Shown one piece after another: positions 46,617 through 58,437 of a DNA stretch of 64,000 bases. The notes beneath the pieces were generated by a model that made no database searches, was not told where the DNA came from, and saw only the letters and a program-made list of their open reading frames with translations. Every line of letters begins with the position of its first letter. Positions within the stretch are counted from its first letter, which is position 1. Made by a program: the position numbers and the translations under genes. Origin of the DNA: Acidovorax sp. NB1 (GTDB taxonomy: Bacteria; Pseudomonadota; Gammaproteobacteria; Burkholderiales; Burkholderiaceae_C); assembly GCF_005405905.1 (NCBI RefSeq), contig NZ_BJHU01000005.1, positions 248,001 to 312,000 of the forward strand. The letters run 5' to 3'.

Positions 46617-47672
46617 ATGAAACCCATCCTGCAAAACCTGGTGGAGATGACTGGTCACCGCGACCACCTGCGGTTGGAGGTGTCGGTGTTGTCCACGCTG
46701 CAAAAACTCAGCAGCATCACCGAAGTGCGGGCCCTGGAGCTTTTTACCGATGCAGGCGTTCCCTATGTGCGCCCGCGCACCTGGGTGGACAACGGCCAGT
46801 TGGTCTCCACCGACTCGGAGGCCGCCGCAGACCCCCGCCGCGAGCCGCTGGACAACTACCCGGCGCTGCGCGGCTGCGTGGACACCCACGGCGAAAGCGC
46901 CCTGGCCTCGCCGCGCAAGGGCAGGTATGTGCTGTGGCTGCCGGTGTGGATGCATGACAAGGTCAGCACCTGCCTGGAGATCACACAGTCGCGCCCGTTC
47001 TCGGCCCACAAGCTGGATGTGCTCATGGGCGTGTTCCAGGTCTACCAGAACTACCAGAGCCTGCTCGACTACAGCGAGCGCGATGCGCTGACCGGGCTGT
47101 TCAACCGCAAGACGTTTGACGAGCAGTTCTCGCGCCACACCATGAGCGGGCTGGCCAGCCGCAACAGCGCCGCCAACGAATCGCTGGTGGCCGAAGAAAG
47201 CCCGGTGGCCAATGAACACGAACCCGTGCAGCAATGGCTGGCCGTGGTGGATATCGACCACTTCAAGCAGGTGAATGACCGCTTTGGCCACCTGTATGGC
47301 GATGAGGTGCTGATCCTGATTGCCAACATCCTGCGCAGCTCGTTTCGCAGTCACGACCGCATCTTCCGCTTTGGCGGCGAGGAGTTTGTGGTGCTGCTGC
47401 GCTCCACCACGCTGAGCACGGCCCACAAGGTGTTCAACCGCTTCCGGCTAGCGGTGCAGGAGTACAACTTTCCGCAGGTGGGCCGGGTCACTGTGAGCCT
47501 GGGTTTTGTCTGCACCACCAAGGGCTCGCCAGTCGAGATCCTGGGCCAGGCGGACCAGGCGCTCTATTACGCCAAGGAACACGGCCGCAACCAGGTCTGC
47601 TTCTATGACGACCTGGTGGCCAATGGCCACCTCACGGCCAAGGTCGCCAACGACGACGTCGAACTGTTCTGA
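46617..47672 (+). CDS. Diguanylate cyclase with N-terminal sensor
   Basis: A 351-residue soluble protein. A GAF-like region fills residues about 1-160, then a GGDEF domain (DALTGLFNRKTFDEQFSR, VVDIDHFKQVNDRFGHLYGD) with GGEEF at 253-257 and RSHD I-site five residues before. A 45-residue insert rich in Ser/Glu lies after the first helix. ATG 46617 chosen as domain start; it follows trmB by 44 bp. Confidence 0.87.
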   Translation: MKPILQNLVEMTGHRDHLRLEVSVLSTLQKLSSITEVRALELFTDAGVPYVRPRTWVDNGQLVSTDSEAAADPRREPLDNYPALRGCVDTHGESALASPRKGRYVLWLPVWMHDKVSTCLEITQSRPFSAHKLDVLMGVFQVYQNYQSLLDYSERDALTGLFNRKTFDEQFSRHTMSGLASRNSAANESLVAEESPVANEHEPVQQWLAVVDIDHFKQVNDRFGHLYGDEVLILIANILRSSFRSHDRIFRFGGEEFVVLLRSTTLSTAHKVFNRFRLAVQEYNFPQVGRVTVSLGFVCTTKGSPVEILGQADQALYYAKEHGRNQVCFYDDLVANGHLTAKVANDDVELF

Positions 47673-47673
47673 C

Positions 47674-47697
47674 GCAGGCGGACGCCCCCTCGCCTGC
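47674..47697. terminator. Hairpin between convergent GGDEF and HD-GYP genes
   Basis: GCAGGCG and CGCCTGC pair around ten bases. No T-run follows, so it may be a bidirectional hairpin only. Confidence 0.4.
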
Positions 47698-47723
47698 CCG
47701 CCACCTGCCCCGCCCTGGCTTGA

Positions 47724-50708
47724 TCAGGCCAGTGACGCCAGGATGGCGTCCACATCCACCACATCGCGCTGCGCAGGCGCAAGAAACTGCTCCGCATAGT
47801 CTCGCCACACGCCGCTGGCAAGGAAAAACCGGAACACCTCGGCATCGATGTGCCGGTCGCGCACCATGTGCGCCATGATCTTGAGCGACTCGGACAGCGT
47901 CTTGGGCGGCTTGTAGGGCCTGTCGGCGGCCGTCAGTGCCTCGAAGATGTCGGCCAGGGTCATCACCCGGTCGGCCAGGGTCAGCTCGGTGGCCTTGAGG
48001 CGGCGCGGGTAGCCCGTGCCATCCAGCTTTTCGTGGTGCGAGCCCGCAATCATCGGCACCCGCGCCAGGTGTGGCGGAAACGGCAGGCTGCTGAGCATGA
48101 TGATGGTCTGCACGATGTGGTCGTTGATCTTGAAGCGGTCTTCCGCCGTGAGCGTGCCGCGCTGGATCGACAGGTTGTGCAGCTCGCCCAGGTGCGCCTC
48201 CTGCGGCGGCAGCACCATGTCAAAGCCCCAGCGGTTGGCGGGGTTGCCGGCCTCCACCGGCGGCTTGCGTGTGCCCCAGGGCACGATGTGCTCGGGACGG
48301 TCGGCCAGCAGGGGTTCGTTGGCAGGCAGCGGGCGCGCGGGCACGTTGGCCAGCCGCAGCATCTCGGCAGCCGACAGGCCCAGGCGGTCGTCAAAATGCC
48401 GCTGCCACACCTGGCGGCCCATGGCCTTGAGGCGGGCAATGTCGGCCTCGGCCATGAATTCGCCGCCCACGTTGCAGCGAGCCACAAAGGCAAAGTCTTG
48501 CTGCAATTGCTCGCGCCGCTGCAGCAGCTCGCGCTGCAGGCGCACCGGGTCCACCCCCGTCACCTGCTGCTTCCAGTAGTCCAGCTCGGCATCGCGCCAC
48601 AGCACCTCAAAGCGCATGCGCACCTCGTGGATGCGGTTGTACAGAGTCTCCAGCTTGGTGGCCTTGTCGATGATGTGCTCGGGGCTGGTGACCTTGCCGC
48701 AGTCGTGCAGCCAGGCCCCCAGGCGGAATTCATAGCGCTCGGCGTCCGTCATGGACACAGGCGCAAAAGGCCCCTCCTTGGCCTCGCACATGCGCTGCAT
48801 CAGCGATTCGGCCAGCTGTGGCACCCGCTCGCAATGCCCGCCCGTGTAGGGGCTCTTGGCGTCAATCGCATCGGCCAGCAGGCGGATCACGGCGTCCAGC
48901 AGCTTCTTTTGCGCTTCAATCAGGTTGCGCGTTTCAATCGCCACCGACAGCGTGCCCGAGAGCTTCTCCACAAAGGCGCGGAAATGCGCGTCGTCCTGCA
49001 ACGCGTCGGCCACATACCGCAGCACCAGCAGCCCCAGGGGTTGCCCGTCCCGCGTGCGCAGTTGCACACGCAGCACTCGCACTGGCTCCGTGTCGTCATC
49101 GTCCTCGTGCTGGTCGCCTGGCTGGGGCTGGGTGTGGTTGATGAAATGCACCATGCCCAGGTGATCAGGAAAGCGGGACTGCTGAGCGGGGTCTTCGCAG
49201 TAGCGCGCTGTGCGCAGCAGCCCTGCGCGCTGGGGCTCGACCATGTAGACCGCGCCCCCGGTGCAGCTGGTGGCACGCACCAGCTCGTACAACACGCTGG
49301 ACAACATCAGATCGGTGCGCGATTCGGCACTGATGTGGTGGGTGATGTGCAGGAACTCCTGGATGGTGTCCGACATGCGGTCCATCACCTGCCCCAGGTC
49401 ACGCACCTCGCGCACGGGCGACAGCGGGCGATCCGCACGCCGGAAGTCGAACCTCGCCAGCGCCCGCGCCTGCGACGCCAAGCCAAACAGGCTGCGCCCC
49501 ACGCGGCGCCCGGCCAGCCAGCCCACGGGCAGCATGAGGCCAATGAGCGACACCGACAGCCACACCTGGCGCCGCAGGTTCTCGTTCACATCGGCCAGCA
49601 GCGCCTGGGTGGGAATCGCCATCAGGATCTGCAGCCCGCGCCAGCGCATGGATTCAAGCGGCAGGGCGCGGGTCAGCCACTCCTCGCCATCGGCCACCAG
49701 ACGTTGCGATTGGCCACTTTGCAGCCCCGCCCCCTGCATGGCCTGCAGGCTGCTCACCCCCAGGTCGTCCAGCATGCGCAGGCGCAGGCTGGACGTTGCG
49801 CCGTCGCGCATGATCACGCGAGACATATCCGGGTAGGCCAGCACGCGCAGGTCCTTGTCCACCACCGCGATTTCGGTGCGGGGCATCAGGCGCAGCCCGG
49901 CAATCTCGCGCCCCAGGTCGGTCAGCGCCACATCGAGGCCAATCACGGCGCGCCCGTCTTCGCTGGGCTGGCTCAGCGTGACACCCACCTCCTGCGTGGT
50001 GAAGAACACGTACGGGGCGGTGAGGATCTGGGTGTTTTTCTCTGCCGCCTCGGCATACCAGGGCCGGGTGCGCGGGTCGTAGCGGTACTCGGGCCGCACG
50101 GAAGAATCGATCTGGCGCAGTGCAGCGTCGTAATAGCTCCAGCGCCCCACCAGGCCACTCATGCCCCGCTCGCGCGCCATGGACTGCACCAGAAAGGCCG
50201 TCTCTCGGGGCGCATCCAGCCGCAGGCGCATGGCCTCATCGCGCACCGGGCGCACCAGCAGAAACTGACCGTCGGGGTAACCAATGAACACCGCCGACAG
50301 CAGCGGGTTTTGCCCCAGCAGGCGCGCCAGCACCGGCAGTCGGCGCATGCGCGCGGGCAGAGATGTGGCCGAGGCAATGGGGTCGAACGCCAGCAGGCGA
50401 ATGGACGCATCGGCCGGGTCCACGATGCGCTGCACCCGCTCAGCCACCAGCTGGCTGATGTGCTGCGCGCTGTCGTCAGATGCGGCAATGATGGCCTGCC
50501 GTGCGCTGGTGCTGACCTGGTAGACCAGCAGCGCCGTGAGCAGCAGCATGGCCGAAACCACCACGGTTGCGATCAACACCTCGAACGGCACTGTGATGCG
50601 CCGCCACCAGGGCAGGTCTGCCGCCGCCCCCTGGCTGAGCAGGGTCGGCGAATCGCCCGGCACGGTGGGCTTGGGCGCCGGTGGGCTTTCGCGCATGGTG
50701 TCGTCCAT
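47724..50708 (-). CDS. Membrane HD-GYP c-di-GMP phosphodiesterase
   Basis: A 994-residue sensor. First membrane segment about residues 42-65, a double-Cache-type periplasmic domain (YRYDPRTRPWYAEAAEKNTQ), second membrane segment near 385-405, HAMP-like stretch, GAF-like region, then an HD domain with HD at 668-669 (WLHDCGKV) and the HHExxDGxGYP motif at 891. About 220 residues separate them, against roughly 55-60 in compact HD-GYP enzymes. Metal residues look intact, so c-di-GMP hydrolysis is likely. Start could be 50708 or 50696. Confidence 0.88.
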   Translation of the reverse strand: MDDTMRESPPAPKPTVPGDSPTLLSQGAAADLPWWRRITVPFEVLIATVVVSAMLLLTALLVYQVSTSARQAIIAASDDSAQHISQLVAERVQRIVDPADASIRLLAFDPIASATSLPARMRRLPVLARLLGQNPLLSAVFIGYPDGQFLLVRPVRDEAMRLRLDAPRETAFLVQSMARERGMSGLVGRWSYYDAALRQIDSSVRPEYRYDPRTRPWYAEAAEKNTQILTAPYVFFTTQEVGVTLSQPSEDGRAVIGLDVALTDLGREIAGLRLMPRTEIAVVDKDLRVLAYPDMSRVIMRDGATSSLRLRMLDDLGVSSLQAMQGAGLQSGQSQRLVADGEEWLTRALPLESMRWRGLQILMAIPTQALLADVNENLRRQVWLSVSLIGLMLPVGWLAGRRVGRSLFGLASQARALARFDFRRADRPLSPVREVRDLGQVMDRMSDTIQEFLHITHHISAESRTDLMLSSVLYELVRATSCTGGAVYMVEPQRAGLLRTARYCEDPAQQSRFPDHLGMVHFINHTQPQPGDQHEDDDDTEPVRVLRVQLRTRDGQPLGLLVLRYVADALQDDAHFRAFVEKLSGTLSVAIETRNLIEAQKKLLDAVIRLLADAIDAKSPYTGGHCERVPQLAESLMQRMCEAKEGPFAPVSMTDAERYEFRLGAWLHDCGKVTSPEHIIDKATKLETLYNRIHEVRMRFEVLWRDAELDYWKQQVTGVDPVRLQRELLQRREQLQQDFAFVARCNVGGEFMAEADIARLKAMGRQVWQRHFDDRLGLSAAEMLRLANVPARPLPANEPLLADRPEHIVPWGTRKPPVEAGNPANRWGFDMVLPPQEAHLGELHNLSIQRGTLTAEDRFKINDHIVQTIIMLSSLPFPPHLARVPMIAGSHHEKLDGTGYPRRLKATELTLADRVMTLADIFEALTAADRPYKPPKTLSESLKIMAHMVRDRHIDAEVFRFFLASGVWRDYAEQFLAPAQRDVVDVDAILASLA

Positions 50709-50800
50709 GCGGCTGAATGTAGGGGGAAAGCCCGCCGCCCGTCATCCCCTTTTTGGCAACACCACCCCGGTGGCCCATGCCGCCCGGGTGGTGCCGGGCA

Positions 50801-53428
<2,628 letters not shown>

Positions 53429-53666
53429 GGTGTTGTGGAGTGGTTGCACGGAGCAGGCAGACCGCAGGACCCGCGCCTGTGCGCTGCCTGTCGCTGCCCC
53501 TATGGGGACCAACTTTTCATTATAGGTTTGGCGCCTCGGATCCCGTGGCTGGGGAGCGACACCGCCAAGCTACCGGCCAGCGCCTACCTCCACACAACCC
53601 TCTCGATCGCACATCCCTGCAGTCAGACCGCATTCCGCACACATTGCAAAAAGATGAAAACGCCCA

Positions 53667-53696
53667 TTGCATTTCAAATATTTCTTTAATATATTT
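53667..53696 (+). promoter_or_regulatory. Promoter with overlapping operator, first hydroxyproline unit
   Basis: TTGCAT (53667-53672) and TATATT (53690-53695) are 17 bp apart, a good sigma70 promoter. AAATAT-N9-ATATTT (53676-53696) overlaps its spacer and -10. The same AAATAT-N9-ATATT element recurs at 59856-59876. The rest of the 309-bp gap 53429-53737 between alaS and the deaminase gene shows nothing else I can name. Confidence 0.65.
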
Positions 53697-53737
53697 ACAA
53701 CATACTTAAATTCTTCACCCACCCGGAGCACGCTTCC

Positions 53738-54655
53738 ATGAATCCCCAACCCCGCTGGCAAGGCATCTTTCCCGCCATCACCACCAAGTTCCACGCTGAC
53801 GAGTCCATCGACGCCGAAGGCACGGCCCGCCACATCGACTTTCAGATCCGCAACGGCATCCACGGCCTGGTCACCTGCGGCTCGCTGGGCGAAGCCAGCA
53901 CCCTCAGCCTGGAAGAAAAGCTCCAGGTCGCCAAGATCGCCCTGGAAGCGGCCGACGGCCGCGTACCTGTGCTGGCCAATGTGTCCGAAACCAGCACCCG
54001 CGAGGCCCTGCGCTACATCGACGGCGCCAACAAACTGGGCGTGGCGGGCTACATGGTCATGCCCTCGGTGATCTACGTGGCCGACGCCCGCGAAGCCATG
54101 GCCAATGTGCGCGCCATGGCAGCTGCGGCCCAGCGCCCGCTCATGGTCTACAACAATCCCGTGGCCTACCGCGTGGACCTGAAGCCCGAACACATGCTGG
54201 AGCTGGCCGACTGCGAGTGGATCGCCGCCATCAAGGAAAGCACGGGCGACATCCGCCGCATCACCGACCTGCGCAACACCGTAGGCACCCGCTACCAGCT
54301 CTTCCTGGGCGTGGACGACCTGGCCTACGAAGGCCTGGCCCTGGGCTGCGACGGTCTGCTGGCCGGCGTGGGCTGCGCCTTCCCGCGCGAGACCGTAGCG
54401 CTGTACGACCTGATGAAGGCCGGCCAATTTGCCGAGGCGCTGCCGCTGTACCAGTGGATGACGCCCATGCTGCACCTGGATGTGTCCAACAAACTGGTGC
54501 AGAACCTCAAGCTCATCGACCTGCTGGTGGGTGTGGGCACCGAACACATGCGCCGCCCCCGCCTGCCACTGGTGGGCGAAGAGCGCACGTTTGTCGAGAG
54601 CGTGGTGCGCAAGGCGCTCGAAACCCGCCCGACAAAGTACCAGTCCGTGGCCTGA
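53738..54655 (+). CDS. DapA-family lyase, probable pyrroline-4-hydroxy-2-carboxylate deaminase
   Basis: A 305-residue class I aldolase-fold enzyme. The Schiff-base Lys is Lys166 in AAIKESTGD, with Tyr138 in MVYNNPVAY; GSLGEASTLSLEEK is the usual substrate loop. The context (4-hydroxyproline epimerase and three-part dehydrogenase downstream) points to the LhpC-type deaminase, which turns pyrroline-4-hydroxy-2-carboxylate into alpha-ketoglutarate semialdehyde. A lysine-pathway DapA is less likely here. First gene of the unit. Confidence 0.8.
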   Translation: MNPQPRWQGIFPAITTKFHADESIDAEGTARHIDFQIRNGIHGLVTCGSLGEASTLSLEEKLQVAKIALEAADGRVPVLANVSETSTREALRYIDGANKLGVAGYMVMPSVIYVADAREAMANVRAMAAAAQRPLMVYNNPVAYRVDLKPEHMLELADCEWIAAIKESTGDIRRITDLRNTVGTRYQLFLGVDDLAYEGLALGCDGLLAGVGCAFPRETVALYDLMKAGQFAEALPLYQWMTPMLHLDVSNKLVQNLKLIDLLVGVGTEHMRRPRLPLVGEERTFVESVVRKALETRPTKYQSVA

Positions 54656-54730
54656 CGAGCCACCACGTCCCTGTCACCGGGCCGGACGAGACACCGGCCT
54701 TTTCCATCACGCACACACAAGAGGTTTTCC

Positions 54731-55882
54731 ATGACACGTGCATCTTTCGGATTTCGGACGCTCACGCCCGCTGCCATTGCAGCCCTGCTGCTGGCGGGCA
54801 CGACCCACCATGCCAGCGCGCAAGAGCAGGTCGTCAAGATCGGCCACAGCGGGCCGCTCTCGGGCCCCAACGCCTTTGCCGGCAAGGACAACGAGAACGG
54901 CGTGCGCCTGGCCATCGAGGAACTCAACGCGAAAAAGATCGTGGTCGAGGGCAAGACGCTGAAATTCGAACTCGTGTCGGAAGATGACCAGTGCGATGCG
55001 CGCACCGGCGTGAGCGTGGCGCAGAAGCTGGTGGACGGCGGCGTCAAGTTTGTCATGGGCCCCTACTGCTCGGGCGTGGCCATCCCTGCGTCGCGGGTCT
55101 ACAACGACGGCGGCGCCATGGTGTCCACGGTGGGCACCAACCCCAAGGTGACGGAGGGCGGCTACAAGAACCTGTTCCGTATCATCGCCAGCGATACGCA
55201 GATCGGCTCCAACATGGCCATCTATGCCGCGCAGGTGCTCAAAGTGAAACAGGTGGCCGTGATCGACGACCGCACCGCCTTTGGCCAAGGCGTGGCCGAC
55301 CAGTTCACCAAAGAGGCCAAGAAGCAGGGCCTGACGGTGGTGGGCCAGGAATTCACCACCGACAAGTCCACGGACTTCCTCTCCATCCTCACCAGCCTCA
55401 AGGCCAAGCAGCCCCAGGCCATCTTCTTTGGCGGCTACGCGCCCCAAGCGGCGCCCATGGCACGGCAGATGAAGCAACTGGGCCTTACCGCCAAACTGCT
55501 GGGTGGCGACACCCTGTGCAGCCCCGAGGTGGGCAAGCTGGGTGGCGAGGCCGTGAACGACACCGTGGTCTGCGCCCAAGGCGGCACCATGCTCGACAAG
55601 GTGGCCAACGGCCCAGCCTTCAAGGCCAAGTACAAGGCACGCTTCAAGCTTGATGCCGACGCGTATGCCGCCTCCTACTACGACCAGGTGATGTTCATGG
55701 CCGACGCCATGCAAAAGGCCAACTCCACCCAGCCTGCCAAGGTCGGCGCACAGATGCTGCAATCCAGCCACCAGGGCGTGGCGGGCACCTACGCCTACGA
55801 TGACAAGGGCAACCTGAAGCAGGCGCCCATCACGGTGCTGACCTTCCGCAACGCGGCGCCCGTGCCTTTGGCAAGCTACTAA
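54731..55882 (+). CDS. LivK-type ABC substrate-binding protein
   Basis: A 383-residue periplasmic receptor. Signal peptide (TPAAIAALLLAGTTHHASAQ), then VVKIGHSGPLSGPNAFAGKD and EDDQCDARTGVSVAQKLVDG. Paired Cys in EDDQCDA and GPYCSGV suggest a disulfide. No permease or ATPase is present. Family B repeat begins straight after its stop. Ligand inferred as hydroxyproline or a relative. Confidence 0.88.
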   Translation: MTRASFGFRTLTPAAIAALLLAGTTHHASAQEQVVKIGHSGPLSGPNAFAGKDNENGVRLAIEELNAKKIVVEGKTLKFELVSEDDQCDARTGVSVAQKLVDGGVKFVMGPYCSGVAIPASRVYNDGGAMVSTVGTNPKVTEGGYKNLFRIIASDTQIGSNMAIYAAQVLKVKQVAVIDDRTAFGQGVADQFTKEAKKQGLTVVGQEFTTDKSTDFLSILTSLKAKQPQAIFFGGYAPQAAPMARQMKQLGLTAKLLGGDTLCSPEVGKLGGEAVNDTVVCAQGGTMLDKVANGPAFKAKYKARFKLDADAYAASYYDQVMFMADAMQKANSTQPAKVGAQMLQSSHQGVAGTYAYDDKGNLKQAPITVLTFRNAAPVPLASY

Positions 55883-55965
55883 GCCCCCCGGAGTCGCCTG
55901 CGGCGCCTTCCCCCGGAGGGGGACGCCCCCGGCGCGGCGGGGCGGCCCTTGCGCGGGGACACTGG
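55882..55965 (+). repeat. Family B GC-rich repeat, copy 2
   Basis: GCCCCCCGGAGTCGCC, GCGCCTTCCCCCGGAGGGGG, then GCGCGGCGGGGCGGCCCTTG. Nearly identical to the minus strand at 26034-26118. It starts at the livK-like stop codon, same orientation relative to the gene as copy 1. Confidence 0.8.
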
Positions 55966-56041
55966 CAGGGGCGGCGCCTCTTCGTGCGCCCGCTACGATT
56001 TGATTTCGCCAAGAACCACACAACCCGATCCAAACGTCACC

Positions 56042-57001
56042 ATGAAACGCATCCAGATCCTTGACTCCCACACCGGTGGCGAGCCCACGCGGCTCGTCAT
56101 CGGCGGCTTCCCTGACCTGGGTACGGGCAGCATGGCCGAGCGGCGCGAGCGCTTGGCGCGCGAGCACGATGCCTGGCGCGCCGCCACGGTGCTGGAGCCG
56201 CGCGGCAGCGACGTGGTGGTGGGGGCGCTGCTCTGCACACCGCAAGACCCCGCCAACGCGGCGGGCGTGATCTTCTTCAACAACAGCGGCTACCTGGGAA
56301 TGTGTGGCCACGGCACGATTGGCCTGGTCGCATCGCTGGCCCACATGGGCCGCATCCAGCCTGGCGATCACCGCATCGAAACACCGGTGGGCACCGTCAC
56401 CACCACCTTGCACACCGATGGCTCGGTAAGCGTGCGCAATGTGCCCGCCTACCGCCTGCACCACCAGCTGGCGGTGGAGGTGCCCGGCTACGGCCGCGTG
56501 GTGGGTGACGTGGCCTGGGGCGGTAACTGGTTCTTTTTGATCTCGGACCATGGCCAGCGCGTGGCCAGCGACAACCTGGAGGCGCTGATGCACTACACCT
56601 ACGCCGTCCAGCAGGCCCTGAAGGACCAGGGCATTCGCGGCGACAACGGCGGCGAGATCGACCACATCGAACTCTTCGCTGATGACGGCAGCACCGCTGA
56701 TCCCGCCTATGTGCCTGCGGACAGCCGCAACTACGTGCTGTGCCCCGGCAAGGCCTACGACCGCTCCCCCTGTGGCACCGGCACCAGCGCCAAGATTGCC
56801 TGCCTTGCCGCCGATGGCAAGCTGCAGCCGGGCCAAGTGTGGCGCCAGGCCAGCGTCATCGGCAGTCAGTTCGAGGCCAGCTATACGCTGCAGGACGATG
56901 GCAAGCTCATCCCCACCTTGCGTGGCCGCGCCTACATGAGCGCGGAGGCGACCCTGCTGATCGACGACGCAGACCCGTTCGGCTGGGGCATCCGGCTGTA
57001 A
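56042..57001 (+). CDS. 4-hydroxyproline 2-epimerase
   Basis: A 319-residue proline-racemase-family enzyme. The two catalytic cysteines are Cys88 in [11 protein letters not shown] and Cys244 in [12 protein letters not shown]; Cys/Cys marks racemase or 4-hydroxyproline 2-epimerase rather than a Thr-type dehydratase. Also [19 protein letters not shown] at the start. It interconverts trans-4-hydroxy-L-proline and cis-4-hydroxy-D-proline. The start at 56042 follows the family's usual N-terminus. Confidence 0.9.
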   Translation: MKRIQILDSHTGGEPTRLVIGGFPDLGTGSMAERRERLAREHDAWRAATVLEPRGSDVVVGALLCTPQDPANAAGVIFFNNSGYLGMCGHGTIGLVASLAHMGRIQPGDHRIETPVGTVTTTLHTDGSVSVRNVPAYRLHHQLAVEVPGYGRVVGDVAWGGNWFFLISDHGQRVASDNLEALMHYTYAVQQALKDQGIRGDNGGEIDHIELFADDGSTADPAYVPADSRNYVLCPGKAYDRSPCGTGTSAKIACLAADGKLQPGQVWRQASVIGSQFEASYTLQDDGKLIPTLRGRAYMSAEATLLIDDADPFGWGIRL

Positions 57002-57028
57002 ACCGCGCTTTTCCACCGCACAGACCCC

Positions 57029-58144
57029 ATGCAAACCACCGACGTCCTTGTGATCGGCGCTGGCATCGTCGGCGCTGCCTGTGCCCATGCGCTGGCGCGG
57101 GCGGGCCTGTCGGTGCGAATCATCGATGCGCGCCTGGGCGGTGCCACGGCGGCAGGCATGGGCCATCTGGTGGTGATGGATGACAACCCGGCTGAGCTGG
57201 CGCTGAGCAAATCGTCGCTCGACCTCTGGCACGCCTGGGCGCCCCAGATGGATGCAGGCTGCGCCTTCACCGCCTGCGGCACGCTCTGGCTGGCCGCCAA
57301 CGAGGAAGAACTGCAGGCCGCACACGCCAAGCGCGCCACCTTGCAAGCACAAGGCGTGGCCTGCGAGATGCTGGATGCCGCAGCCCTCGCCCGCGCAGAA
57401 CCCGCGCTGCGCCCCGGTCTGGCGGGCGCGCTGAAGGTGAATGGCGACAGCGTGGTTTATGCCCCGCGTGCCGCCCAGTGGTTGGTGGCCCAGGCCGCAG
57501 CGCATGGCACCGTGGTGGTCGAACAGGCCGAAGCCACGCAGATCGACGGCCAGACCGTCACCCTGCGCGACGGCAGCCAGCGCAGCGCGGGCGCCATCGT
57601 GCTGGCCAGCGGCATTCACGCCCCGCAGCTGTGCCCCGGCCTGCCGCTGCGACCCAAAAAGGGCCACCTCGTCATCACCGACCGCTACCCCGGCACCGTG
57701 CACCACCAGTTGGTGGAGCTGGGCTACATCACCAGCGCCCACCACAGCGATGGCACCTCGGTGGCCTTCAACGTGCAGCCCCGGCCCACGGGGCAGTTGC
57801 TGATCGGCTCGTCGCGCGAGTTCGACACCACCGACCCGGCCGTCAACAACGCCGTGCTCGCGCGCATGCTGCAGCGCGCGCTCGGCTACCTGCCCGGCCT
57901 GGCGGACCTGAACGCGATTCGCACCTGGACGGGTTTTCGCGTCGCGACGCCCGACAGCTTGCCCATCATCGGCCCGCACCCTGAGCGCGCCCACCTGTGG
58001 CTGGCCGTGGGCCACGAGGGGCTGGGCGTGACCACGGCCCCCGCCACCGCACAGCTGCTGGCCGCGCAGATCACCGGCAGCGCCCCACCCATCGACCCCA
58101 TGCCCTACGCCGCGCAGCGTTTTGATTCGTGGGGTGCTGCATGA
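57029..58144 (+). CDS. D-hydroxyproline dehydrogenase-like FAD subunit (LhpB-like)
   Basis: A 371-residue DAO-fold flavoprotein. VLVIGAGIVGAACAHALARA is the FAD motif; HLVVMDDNPAELALSKSSLD and FRVATPDSLPIIGPHPERAH are typical of the family. In Pseudomonas aeruginosa, LhpB works with LhpE and LhpF; the three genes here follow that order of parts. Start 28 bp after the epimerase stop. Stop overlaps the next start (ATGA). Confidence 0.85.
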   Translation: MQTTDVLVIGAGIVGAACAHALARAGLSVRIIDARLGGATAAGMGHLVVMDDNPAELALSKSSLDLWHAWAPQMDAGCAFTACGTLWLAANEEELQAAHAKRATLQAQGVACEMLDAAALARAEPALRPGLAGALKVNGDSVVYAPRAAQWLVAQAAAHGTVVVEQAEATQIDGQTVTLRDGSQRSAGAIVLASGIHAPQLCPGLPLRPKKGHLVITDRYPGTVHHQLVELGYITSAHHSDGTSVAFNVQPRPTGQLLIGSSREFDTTDPAVNNAVLARMLQRALGYLPGLADLNAIRTWTGFRVATPDSLPIIGPHPERAHLWLAVGHEGLGVTTAPATAQLLAAQITGSAPPIDPMPYAAQRFDSWGAA

Positions 58145-58437
58145 CGCGCCCCGCCTCCCACACTCCGACCGTGCAGATCGTCGTGAACCGAATTCCCCGG
58201 CAAGTGCCAGAGGGCACCAGCGTGGCTGCCGCGCTGGCGCAACAACCGCCGGGCACCACCCGCACCTCGGTCACTGGCGAGGCGCGCGCGCCGCTGTGTG
58301 GCATGGGCGTGTGCCACGAATGCCGCGTGCGCATCCAGGGCCGCATCCGCCTCGCCTGCCAGACGGTGTGCGTCGAAGGCATGGCCATCGACACCGATGC
58401 AGGCACGGCCCCCGGGAGCGCCACGCCATGCCCCTGA
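58141..58437 (+). CDS. 2Fe-2S subunit of the dehydrogenase (LhpF-like)
   Basis: A 98-residue ferredoxin-fold protein. Cys53, Cys58, Cys61 and Cys73 follow C-x4-C-x2-C-x11-C (CGMGVCHEC then C). It resembles the small subunit of sarcosine oxidase-type or proline dehydrogenase complexes. ATG overlaps the stop of the FAD subunit; its end overlaps the next gene by 10 bp, so all three should be coupled. Confidence 0.85.
   Translation: MTRPASHTPTVQIVVNRIPRQVPEGTSVAAALAQQPPGTTRTSVTGEARAPLCGMGVCHECRVRIQGRIRLACQTVCVEGMAIDTDAGTAPGSATPCP

Noticed and set aside
54707..58015. A 1102-codon minus-strand frame opposite the hydroxyproline genes.
   Set aside because: It covers several coupled plus-strand genes with clear catalytic motifs and has antisense-like composition.
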